This document shows, piece by piece, positions 56,808-64,000 of a stretch of DNA of 64,000 bases. This DNA is from Nocardioides sp. S5 (GTDB lineage Bacteria > Actinomycetota > Actinomycetes > Propionibacteriales > Nocardioidaceae), in the NCBI RefSeq assembly GCF_017310035.1, contig NZ_CP022296.1, positions 3,100,001 to 3,164,000 on the forward strand. The letters run 5' to 3'. Positions within the stretch are counted from its first letter, which is position 1, and each line of letters starts with the position of its first letter. The notes under the pieces were generated by a model. The model had not been told where the DNA came from. It did no database searches and saw nothing but the letters and a program-made list of their open reading frames with translations. The position numbers and the translations under genes are program-made.

Positions 56808-59784
56808 TCGTCGCCGCGCGGGGCAGGTGAGGTTCGACGACGCCGCGCAGGTCATGGTCGAGGCCGGGCTCGTCGACGTCGACTACGTCGCCGCGCAGCT
56901 CGGGACCGCGTTCGACTCGCCGGAGGACGCCGCGCGCGCGGTCGTCGAGGCCGGCGACGTCTCGCCGCACCCGCTCTTCGAGGCGCAGTGGATCGGCCGG
57001 CGCCGGTCCTGGCAGCGCCTGGGCCAGCACCCGGTGCTCTGGTACGTCGCCGAGCGCCGGCGCCGCAACCGGATCGCTCCCCATCCGCTGGTCGACCCGC
57101 GGATCATCTTCGCCGCCCACCCCGAGGCGCGGCACCACCCCTACGGCGCGCTGTCCTACTGGCTCTCGGTGTCCGGGCCGGGGACCCCCCTGCCGACGCG
57201 GATCCTGCCCAAGCGGGTGTCGTGGGGCACCTACCGCGCCGCGGCGATCGAGGCGGCCGCCGGCTGGCGCGAGGAGGTCGTGGTGCAGCGACCCGAGCTC
57301 GTCGGCCCCGCACCTGCCCTCACCCCGGTCGCAGGCTCCTCCCCCGCCGTGACGGTCGTGATGGCCACCCAGGACGCCGGTCCGCTCGTCCACCGCACGG
57401 TCGCGTCGCTCCAGGCCCAGACCTTCACCGACTGGCACCTCGTCGCGGTGGACCGCGGCTCGGTGGACGACACCTCAGCCGTCCTCCAGGGCATGGCGGC
57501 CTTCGACGACCGCATCACGCTCGTGCGCGAGTCGCGCTGCGGCGAGGCGCGTGCCCTCAACGTCGCCCTCGAGCACGGCACGGGCGACCACGTGGCGTTC
57601 CTCCCCCTGGGCCGCGAATGGCTGCCGGACATGCTCGGCGACCTGCTCGCGCGCGCCCGGCAGAGCGGCGCCGCATGCGTCCTGGCCGGGATCGGCGCCG
57701 TGGGCCGCTCGCGCCACGAGCTGCTCGGAGGCCGCCCGGTCGACCTGGCGACCGCGCTGCTGCTCCGCGACGCGGTCAAGGACGTGGGCGGCTTCGACGA
57801 GTCCCTCGGCGGCGCGGTCGAGCGCGACCTGCTGCTGCGCCTGACCCGCACGAGCGAACCGGTGGCGGTCGACGTACCCGTCCTGCGTCGGCCCGAGCCG
57901 GTCCCGGTCGGCCACGGTGACGACTGGGGATCGGTGGTGCTCGAGCGCCAGCTGGTCGACTGGGAGGCGGCCGCGGCGCGCGAGACCTCCGAGGACCTGG
58001 TCAGCCACGTCATGCCGGTGGGGCCCGAGCCGCGGCGCACCGTCGAGTGGCTGGGCTCGGTGCCGCGCGAGGGTGCCGAGCTGATCCTCGTCGGCGTCCG
58101 GCTGCGTCGCGCCCACCACGTGCTGGCGGCCTCGATCGCCTCGGTCATCTCCGGTGCGCGCTTCGTCTCCGTGCCGGCGGCGGTCTCGATGTCGGCGGCC
58201 ACCAACGTCGGCCTCGCGCAGGCCGCGGGCAGCACGGTGCTGCTGGTCCGGCCCGAGGCGATGCCGCCGCGACAGCCGATCGCCCAGCGCCTGGCCGAGG
58301 TGCTCCGCGAGGACGACGTCGCGGTGGCCCAGCCCCTGGTCGTGGACCTCGACGGGGTGGTGCTGAGCGCCGGCGCGAGGTTCGGCGCGGACAACCCCCA
58401 CCCCGAGCTGTTCCTCGCTGGGCTGCCCTCCAGCGACGCCGTACGCATCGGGCTGAGCGCCGTCGCCGCCCCCGCCGCCCCGGTGGTGGCGGTGCGCACG
58501 AGCACGGCGCTCGTGCTGCGCGGCCTCGACGCGCGCTTCCACTCCGTGCTCGCCGAGACCGACCTCGGCCTGCGGGCCGAGCAGGCCGGCCTCGGTCACG
58601 CCGTGGTGGTGCCCGACACCGTGATCACCTCCCGCACGGCGTACGCCGGGGACGAGGAGCTGATCGGCGCCCTGTCGTCGCTGCGCTCGACCGCGCAGGC
58701 GGCACCTTCTTCGCCCGACCCCGCGATCGAGCTGCTGCTGCGCGCGGGGCTCGAGGTCACCGACGAGCGCCAGCGCCGGGTGTCGGCCGACCCCGAGGAC
58801 CGCAGCGCACCCGCGGTGCTGGTGCCGCAGCTGGTCGTGCGCGCCCTCGACGGCATCCACGAGTCACCCCCGCGGCTGCGGTGGGCCGTCGACATCGCAG
58901 CGCCCGCCGCGCCGCGCGGCGACCGCTGGGGCGACACCTACTTCGCACGCTCGCTCGCCGACGCGCTCGAGCGACGCGGCCAGCACGTGGCCATCGACCG
59001 GCGCGACGCGCGCGAGCGCGACTCGCGCGACCACGACGACGTGCTGCTGGTCCTGCGCGGGCTCGACCGGGTCGCGCCCAGGCCCGGGCTGCTCAACGTG
59101 GAGTGGATCATCAGCCACCCCGACATGATCGAGCCGGACGAGGTCGCCGGCTTCGACCTGGTCTACGCCGCCAGCACCAGCTGGTCGGAGCGGATGACGC
59201 GAGCCTGGGGCACGCAGATCGAGCCGCTGCTCCAGTGCACCGACACCCGCTGGTTCCACCCCGACCGCGCCGCGCCCGACACCGGACCCGCGCTGCTGTT
59301 CGTCGGCAACTCGCGCGGGGTCTACCGCTACGCCGTGCGCAGCGCGCTCGCGATCGGCGCCGACCTCACGCTCCACGGCAACGACTGGACCGAGTTCGTC
59401 GAGCGCGAGCAGATCGCCTCCGGCGGAGTGGCCAACGAAGAGGTCGGTGCGCTCTACGCCTCGGCCGGCATCGTGCTCAACGACCACCACCTCGACATGC
59501 GACGCGACAGCTTCGCGTCCAACCGGCTCTTCGACGCCGCGGCCTGCGGCGCGCGGATCCTCAGCGACCGCATCGACGGCCTGGACGAGACCTTCTCCGG
59601 GCTCGTGGTCCCCTTCGACGACGAGCACGAGCTGGCCCGCCTGGTGGAGCCGCCGTACGACGCCTTCCCCGACGACGAGACCCGGCGCCAGATCGCCACG
59701 CGCATCATCGCCGAGCACAGCTTCGACAAGCGCGCCGAGACGCTCATCGACGACGCGATGCGCGCGCTCCTCGCCCGTCGCTGA
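56797..59784 (+). CDS. Large multidomain glycosyltransferase
   Basis: A 995-residue protein. After an N-terminal region (1-165, PHPLFEAQWIGRRRSWQRL) comes a GT2-like domain (AVTVVMATQDAGPLVHRTVA, about 184-380) with weak DXD-like Asp residues. A second degenerate GT2-like region covers about 420-640 and a GT1/CgeB-like domain fills 690-995 (NVEWIISHPDMIEPDEVAGF, LLQCTDTRWFHPD, LYASAGIVLNDHHLDMRRDS). Domain order was judged by eye. Its TGA stop lies within a repeat unit (59782-59801). It follows an RgpF-like gene and may assemble a cell-surface glycan. Confidence 0.8.
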   Translation: MRGDRRRAGQVRFDDAAQVMVEAGLVDVDYVAAQLGTAFDSPEDAARAVVEAGDVSPHPLFEAQWIGRRRSWQRLGQHPVLWYVAERRRRNRIAPHPLVDPRIIFAAHPEARHHPYGALSYWLSVSGPGTPLPTRILPKRVSWGTYRAAAIEAAAGWREEVVVQRPELVGPAPALTPVAGSSPAVTVVMATQDAGPLVHRTVASLQAQTFTDWHLVAVDRGSVDDTSAVLQGMAAFDDRITLVRESRCGEARALNVALEHGTGDHVAFLPLGREWLPDMLGDLLARARQSGAACVLAGIGAVGRSRHELLGGRPVDLATALLLRDAVKDVGGFDESLGGAVERDLLLRLTRTSEPVAVDVPVLRRPEPVPVGHGDDWGSVVLERQLVDWEAAAARETSEDLVSHVMPVGPEPRRTVEWLGSVPREGAELILVGVRLRRAHHVLAASIASVISGARFVSVPAAVSMSAATNVGLAQAAGSTVLLVRPEAMPPRQPIAQRLAEVLREDDVAVAQPLVVDLDGVVLSAGARFGADNPHPELFLAGLPSSDAVRIGLSAVAAPAAPVVAVRTSTALVLRGLDARFHSVLAETDLGLRAEQAGLGHAVVVPDTVITSRTAYAGDEELIGALSSLRSTAQAAPSSPDPAIELLLRAGLEVTDERQRRVSADPEDRSAPAVLVPQLVVRALDGIHESPPRLRWAVDIAAPAAPRGDRWGDTYFARSLADALERRGQHVAIDRRDARERDSRDHDDVLLVLRGLDRVAPRPGLLNVEWIISHPDMIEPDEVAGFDLVYAASTSWSERMTRAWGTQIEPLLQCTDTRWFHPDRAAPDTGPALLFVGNSRGVYRYAVRSALAIGADLTLHGNDWTEFVEREQIASGGVANEEVGALYASAGIVLNDHHLDMRRDSFASNRLFDAAACGARILSDRIDGLDETFSGLVVPFDDEHELARLVEPPYDAFPDDETRRQIATRIIAEHSFDKRAETLIDDAMRALLARR

Positions 59785-59931
59785 CCGGGCACTTCGTTTC
59801 ACCCACAGGCCCCGACCGGGCACTTCGTTGCGCGCGCGCCGCTGCCGTGCGGCACGAAGTGCCCGGTCGGCGTCGTCCGGCGCGAGGAAGTGCCCGGTCG
59901 GCGCCGTCTGACGCGAGGAAGTGCCCGCTCA
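59782..59931. repeat. Second cluster of the GACCGGGCACTTC repeat
   Basis: Five copies fill the gap between the large glycosyltransferase and ftsY: direct at 59782-59801 and 59813-59833, inverted at 59852-59869, 59880-59900 and 59911-59931. The first copy begins with the TGA stop of the glycosyltransferase and the last inverted copy supplies the TGA stop of ftsY. The same unit forms the cluster at 1047-1155 after infB. The copies can fold as large stems between convergent genes, so a terminator role is possible, but so is a mobile or REP-like origin. Confidence 0.85.
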
Positions 59932-61083
59932 GCCGAGGAGCGCGTCGACGAACGCCGCGGCGTCGAAGGGCGCCATGTCGTCGGCACCCTCGCCGAGGCC
60001 GACGAGCTTGACCGGCACGCCGAGCTCGCGCTGGACCTGCACGACGATGCCGCCCTTGGCGGAGCCGTCGAGCTTGGTCAGCACGATGCCCGTCACGTCG
60101 ACGATCTCACTGAAGACGCGGGCCTGGATGAGGCCGTTCTGGCCGGTGGTGGCGTCGAGGACGAGCAGCACCTCGGTGACGGGGGCCTGCTTCTCGATGA
60201 CGCGCTTGACCTTGCCGAGCTCGTCCATCAGCCCGGCCTTGTTCTGCAGGCGGCCGGCGGTGTCGACGAGCACCGTGTCGACGCCGTGCTCCACACCGTG
60301 CTTGACCGCGTCGAAGGCCACGCTCGCGGGGTCGCCGCCCTCGGGGCCGCGGACGACCTCGACGCCGACGCGCTCGCCCCAGGTGGCGAGCTGGTCGACC
60401 GCCGCGGCGCGGAAGGTGTCGGCTGCGCCCAGCGTGACGGTGAGGTCCTCGGCGACGAGGATGCGCGCGATCTTGCCGACCGTGGTGGTCTTGCCGGCGC
60501 CGTTGACGCCGACGACGAGCACGACACCGGGGTTGCCGTCGGTGCCGGTGACCTGGACCCGGCGGTCCATGTCGGTGCCGACGAGCTCGATGAGCTCCTC
60601 ACGCAGCACCGTGCGCGGGTCGGGCGACTGCCCGCCCTCGACCCGGAGCCGCGCACGCAGTCGCTCCACGAGGGCCTGGGTGGGTGCGACGCCGATGTCG
60701 GCGGTGAGGAGGGTGTCCTCGATCTCCTCCCACGTGTCCTCGTCGAGACGGTCACGGCTCAGGAGGGCCAGCAGGCCCTTGCCCAGGCCGCCCTGCGAGC
60801 GGGAGAGGCGCTGGCGCAGCCGCACCAGCCGCGACGCGGTGCCCTCGGGCTTCTCCAGCGCGGGCGGCGCCTCGACCGTCGGCTCCGCCGTGTCGACGGC
60901 GGGCTCCGGCGGCGCCTCGGTGGCGACCTCCCCCTCGGTCGGTGGCGGCGCGATGACGTCGGTGCCACCCGCCGGTGGCTCGACGCGACGGCGTCGACCC
61001 GCGGTCAGCAGTCCGGCAAGCGTCAGCACGCCGACGACCGCGATGGCGACGATCAGATAGAGCCATTCACCCAGGGCACCCAT
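59929..61083 (-). CDS. ftsY: Signal recognition particle receptor FtsY
   Basis: A 384-residue membrane-associated GTPase that receives ribosomes from Ffh. An N-terminal hydrophobic segment (EWLYLIVAIAVVGVLTLAGL) could act as a membrane anchor, followed by an acidic linker, the helical N domain and the G domain (VVGVNGAGKTTTVGKIARIL, DTAGRLQNKAGLMDELGK, LTKLDGSAKGG). ATG 61083 fits. The stop lies in the repeat cluster. Confidence 0.97.
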   Translation of the reverse strand: MGALGEWLYLIVAIAVVGVLTLAGLLTAGRRRRVEPPAGGTDVIAPPPTEGEVATEAPPEPAVDTAEPTVEAPPALEKPEGTASRLVRLRQRLSRSQGGLGKGLLALLSRDRLDEDTWEEIEDTLLTADIGVAPTQALVERLRARLRVEGGQSPDPRTVLREELIELVGTDMDRRVQVTGTDGNPGVVLVVGVNGAGKTTTVGKIARILVAEDLTVTLGAADTFRAAAVDQLATWGERVGVEVVRGPEGGDPASVAFDAVKHGVEHGVDTVLVDTAGRLQNKAGLMDELGKVKRVIEKQAPVTEVLLVLDATTGQNGLIQARVFSEIVDVTGIVLTKLDGSAKGGIVVQVQRELGVPVKLVGLGEGADDMAPFDAAAFVDALLG

Positions 61084-61096
61084 GGGGCCAATCCAA

Positions 61097-62008
61097 TCAG
61101 AGGCGGGCCACGCGCCGAAGTCGGGTGAGGACCGCGGGCTCGTGCCGGGCCAGCACCTGGTCGAGCCGCGCGCGCAGCCCGTCCCGCTCGTGGGCCAGCC
61201 GGTCGCCCCGCGCGCGGGCGCGGCCGAGCTGCTCGCGCGTGTGCGCCAGCTCGCCGAGGACCGCGTCGAAGGCCGCGGTCAGGCCCGACGCAGCACACGC
61301 CACCATCGGCGACGCAGCACCGTGCCCGGGCCGGGCGATCCACACCACCTCGTGCGGCATCAGGTTGAACCACTCGACCGCCGCCTCGCCGAGCAGCGCC
61401 GGAGGCGTGACCCGCAGGGTCGCCAGGCCGGCCTGCGAGAGCCGCTCGTCGACGTCGTCGCCGTACCACCGCACGTGGTCGGCCTGGCCGAAGCGGCGCA
61501 GGCACTCCTCCGGCGACGCGGTCGGGTCCTCGTCGGTCGCCACCCCGGTCCTGACCGGGACCTCGAGCAGGGCGATCCCGCGGGGGCTGAGGACACGGGC
61601 GATCTCGGCCATGGCCGCGCGGTCGTCGGGCACGTGCTCGAGGACGTGGTAGCAGACCAGGAGGTCCACCGAGGCGTCGCGCAGCGGCAGCGCGGTGAGG
61701 CAGGCGAGCGCGTCGACGTCCCGCTTGTCGTGGCCGAGGTCGAGGCGCACCCGGTGCCGGGCACCCAGCCGGTCGATCAGCGGCGTCGACTGCCGGGACG
61801 GCGCGATCTCCACCACCGTGTCGAGGTCGCGCAGGTCAGGTCCGAGCGCCCCGAGCAGCAGGGAGAGGAAGCGGTGCCGCTCCAGGCTCCCGCAGCGCGG
61901 GCACTTGGCACCCGGGCGTCCGTCCGGTCCCGGGCGGAACTCCCGGGACACGCGGGCCCCGCAGGCCGCGCAGTAGGTCCGGTGCTGGTCGTGGCGTGAG
62001 CCGGTCAC
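61097..62008 (-). CDS. SAM-dependent methyltransferase with N-terminal zinc ribbon
   Basis: A 303-residue protein. CAACGARVSREFRPG and KCPRCGSLERHRFL (four Cys) form a zinc ribbon; then VVEIAPSRQSTPLIDRL is the SAM motif I region and YHVLEHVPDDRAAMAEIARV (family motif with EHVPD) follow, as in methyltransferase domain 11. The last roughly 70 residues are Arg/Leu-rich helix. GTG 62008 is the start. Substrate is not evident. It precedes ftsY (14-bp gap). Confidence 0.82.
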   Translation of the reverse strand: MTGSRHDQHRTYCAACGARVSREFRPGPDGRPGAKCPRCGSLERHRFLSLLLGALGPDLRDLDTVVEIAPSRQSTPLIDRLGARHRVRLDLGHDKRDVDALACLTALPLRDASVDLLVCYHVLEHVPDDRAAMAEIARVLSPRGIALLEVPVRTGVATDEDPTASPEECLRRFGQADHVRWYGDDVDERLSQAGLATLRVTPPALLGEAAVEWFNLMPHEVVWIARPGHGAASPMVACAASGLTAAFDAVLGELAHTREQLGRARARGDRLAHERDGLRARLDQVLARHEPAVLTRLRRVARL

Positions 62009-62082
62009 GCCTTGCACGCTAGCCCCCGGCGGCGCCGGTGCGGTGTGCCACGCCGGGACGGGCACACGAGTCGCTCACCGGC

Positions 62083-62259
62083 TCAGACGCGCGACTCGGA
62101 GTCCTCGAGGGTCGGCAGGGAGTCGACGCCCTTGCGCATCGCGTCGCCCAACTGCGGGACGACCGGCATCTCCTCGCCCCGGTGGGGGTAGGCGACGTAG
62201 ACGGCCACGGCGGCGGCGACGAGCACGCCGAGGCTCATCATCAGGATGATCGCTAGCAC
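62083..62259 (-). CDS. Small single-pass membrane protein
   Basis: A 58-residue protein starting with GTG 62259, five bases after GGAGG. It has one hydrophobic segment (AIILMMSLGVLVAAAVAVYV, about residues 3-22) and a polar tail (PHRGEEMPVVPQLGDAMRKG). No family is known for it. It lies between the thioesterase and the methyltransferase on the same strand. Confidence 0.65.
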   Translation of the reverse strand: MLAIILMMSLGVLVAAAVAVYVAYPHRGEEMPVVPQLGDAMRKGVDSLPTLEDSESRV

Positions 62260-62361
62260 GGGTTCCTCCGAGGTGGTCCGGTCAGGTCGTCCCCAACATG
62301 ACACACCGCGCAGCGCCTGCTCGCATCGACGTCCGCCACCGGCGCGTCGGGGTGGTGACCG

Positions 62362-62859
62362 TCACCCCTCCGGGGGTGCGTCGGGTCCGTCGGGTCGCAG
62401 CAGGCGTACGACGGCGTCGCGGATGACGTCCGGGATCGGCGTCACCGGCCGGTCGCCGGCGCCGCGGGAGTTGTCGACGTAGACGTGGACGAAGCGTCCC
62501 TCGGCGGCCGCGTGCTCGGAGTCGCCCTGGAACAGGCCGATGCGGTAGACCACCGAGCTCGTCCCCACCTTGTCGGCGACCAGGCCCATCTCGATCGGCT
62601 CGGGAAAGCCGATCTCGCGGAAGTAGCGACAGCCCGTCTCGGCCACCACGCCGATCTGCGGCAGCGTGCGGACGTCGACACCGGTCGCGTCGTAGAGGTA
62701 GGCGTTGACGGCCGTGTCGAAGAGCTCGTAGTAGGTCGCGTTGTTGAGGTGCCCGTAGGCGTCGTCGTCGCGCCACCGCGTGGTGGCGGTGCGCCACAGG
62801 ACGTACGACTCGCGCGTGGGCACGCGCCGCTGGCCCTGGTCACCCATCGCCTGGCTCAT
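62362..62859 (-). CDS. Hotdog-fold acyl-CoA thioesterase
   Basis: A 165-residue protein of the 4-hydroxybenzoyl-CoA thioesterase-like group. The core is TTRWRDDDAYGHLNNATYYE, where Asp and the His-Leu-Asn-Asn motif form the active site, then YFREIGFPEPIEMGLVADKV and VVYRIGLFQGD. ATG 62859 (MSQAMGDQGQ) is likely; a second ATG lies at 62847. It is next to the guanine deaminase. Substrate unknown. Confidence 0.85.
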   Translation of the reverse strand: MSQAMGDQGQRRVPTRESYVLWRTATTRWRDDDAYGHLNNATYYELFDTAVNAYLYDATGVDVRTLPQIGVVAETGCRYFREIGFPEPIEMGLVADKVGTSSVVYRIGLFQGDSEHAAAEGRFVHVYVDNSRGAGDRPVTPIPDVIRDAVVRLLRPDGPDAPPEG

Positions 62860-62869
62860 GCGCGGAACC

Positions 62870-64000
62870 CTAGCGAGCGGGTGGTCCCGCGACGGGAGCC
62901 GGACGGCGCAAGCCCGCTGCGGCGACCTGCTCGCCCGCCACCCACACGTCGGCCACGTCCGGGTCGCCGGCGAGCGCGAAGATCTTGCCCAGCGCCTCGG
63001 CGGGCGACCCGACGTGCCGCAGCCCGATGTCGAGCGCGGTGCCCCCACGAGGTCGCACGCAGATCGCGTCGAACTGGCGCCCCACCGACAGGTCGCCCAC
63101 CTGGTCGTCGAGGCCGAGCGCCCGCGCGCCGCCCCGGGTGGCGAGCCAGAGCAGCTGCGCGGCCGACAACGCCACCCCCTCGGCACCGAGCAGTCCCTGC
63201 ACGAAGCACGCCTGCAGGCCCTCCTTGAACATCGAGAAGCCGGTCCCGGCCCCGACGTCCGAGCCGAGCGCCACCGGGACGCCGTGGACCAGGTGCCGCC
63301 GCAGGGGGAACAGCCCGGAGCCCAGGGCGGAGTTCGACGAGGGGCAGTGCGCGACGGCGCTGCCTGCCGCGGCGAGCACGGCGAGCTCGGCGTCGCTGGC
63401 GTGGACGTTGTGGGCGAGCACAGAGCGAGGCCCCAGGAGGCCGTGGCGGTCGTAGGTGTCGACATAGTGCTCGGCGCTGCGGAAGAGGCGTCCGACCTCG
63501 GCCACCTCGGCGGGGTTCTCGTTGACGTGGGAGGTGAACCACGCGTCGGGCACCGAGTCCGCGGCCTCCGCGCAGGCGTCGAGCATGGCGTCCGAGGCGG
63601 AGTAGGAGAAGCGCGGCGTCACGGCGTAGCGCGCCCGACCCACCCCGTGCCAGCGCGACGCGAGCGCCGCCTGGTCGGCCGCCGCGCGGCGTGGGTCGAC
63701 GAGCAGCGGCTCGGGCAGGCCGCGATCGGAGACCACGAGCCCGCTCGTGATCCGCAGCCCGTAGCGGGCCGCCTCGGTGAACAACGCGTCGACCGCGGCC
63801 GGGAAGTGCGAGCCGAAGACCAGGGCCGTCGTGGTGCCCGCGGCGACCAGGGAGCCCACGAACTCCGTGGCGACCTCGGCGGCGTAGCCAGCATCCGCCA
63901 GCCGCTGCTCCTCGGGCAACGCGCAGCGCTCGAGCCACTCCAGCAGCGGCATCCCGAGGGCACCGATCACCCGCACCTGCGGGTAGTGGACGTGGGTGTC
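62870..64000 (-). CDS. guaD: Guanine deaminase-like amidohydrolase, C-terminal part
   Basis: A metal-dependent deaminase, probably guanine to xanthine. The start lies beyond the right edge. The window contains the HxH motif (DTHVHYPQ at the edge), later FTSHVNENPAEV with His, LAHNVHASDAELAVL, HCPSSNSALGSGLFPLRR and ALGSDVGAGTGFSMF with Asp. The sequence matches GuaD, in which the DTHVHYPQ metal-binding site is close to the N-terminus, so about 80 residues are missing. The substrate is inferred. Confidence 0.85.
   Translation of the reverse strand, partial: DTHVHYPQVRVIGALGMPLLEWLERCALPEEQRLADAGYAAEVATEFVGSLVAAGTTTALVFGSHFPAAVDALFTEAARYGLRITSGLVVSDRGLPEPLLVDPRRAAADQAALASRWHGVGRARYAVTPRFSYSASDAMLDACAEAADSVPDAWFTSHVNENPAEVAEVGRLFRSAEHYVDTYDRHGLLGPRSVLAHNVHASDAELAVLAAAGSAVAHCPSSNSALGSGLFPLRRHLVHGVPVALGSDVGAGTGFSMFKEGLQACFVQGLLGAEGVALSAAQLLWLATRGGARALGLDDQVGDLSVGRQFDAICVRPRGGTALDIGLRHVGSPAEALGKIFALAGDPDVADVWVAGEQVAAAGLRRPAPVAGPPAR

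Overview
This is a very GC-rich stretch of actinobacterial chromosome, almost entirely coding. Gene order (rimP-nusA-ylxR-infB-rbfA-truB; dxr-rseP-ispG; pyrH-frr-cdsA-rlmN; rpsB-tsf; rpsP-khpA-rimM-trmD-rplS-lepB-rnhB-yraN-comM-dprA-xerC; amt-glnK-glnD; ffh and ftsY) and protein composition fit the Propionibacteriales, most likely Nocardioides or a close relative. The genus is an inference from gene order and sequence feel; no database search was possible.

Layout. 1-5920: transcription and translation operon, minus strand. 6036-9443: a lipoprotein and ferritin-like pair, a HAD hydrolase, and an ECF sigma factor with a membrane partner. 9446-12708: proS and two small genes. 12718-17746: an accessory-looking island with a TPR-CHAT caspase-like protease, a divergent cytoplasmic subtilase, a small beta-rich protein and a sigma factor. 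17837-24570: a minus-strand run of M1 peptidase, an adenylate-forming-enzyme fragment, dxr, rseP, ispG and GNAT. 24710-28020: RIO kinase with an overlapping upstream small ORF, a LOG-family protein and a GT4 glycosyltransferase. 28114-34616: rlmN, cdsA, frr, pyrH, tsf and rpsB, with a frameshifted histidine phosphatase between. 35064-45216: M23 peptidase, then the xerC-to-rpsP block. 45387-50074: GNAT, secreted proteins, VanW, amidohydrolase and NYN. 50071-55659: ffh and the nitrogen block glnD-glnK-amt. 55863-59784: two glycan-assembly genes. 59929-64000: ftsY, a methyltransferase, a thioesterase and a partial guanine deaminase.

How genes work together. The first, fourth and sixth regions supply ribosome assembly, translation initiation and elongation factors, membrane lipid precursor synthesis and protein secretion (Ffh, FtsY, LepB). 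amt-glnK-glnD is the ammonium sensing set, with a candidate GlnR box upstream of amt. dxr and ispG are two steps of the MEP isoprenoid pathway flanking a site-2 protease.

Most interesting: (1) the TPR-CHAT / subtilase / small protein / sigma factor island, a plausible proteolysis-to-transcription signalling system; (2) a roughly 20-bp repeat family (core GACCGGGCACTTC) in nine copies at two distant places, always directly after stop codons; (3) two perfect hairpins that hide the Shine-Dalgarno sequences of infB and yraN; (4) a small ORF with a strong ribosome binding site overlapping the RIO kinase start. No tRNA, rRNA, CRISPR array, insertion sequence or prophage was recognised.
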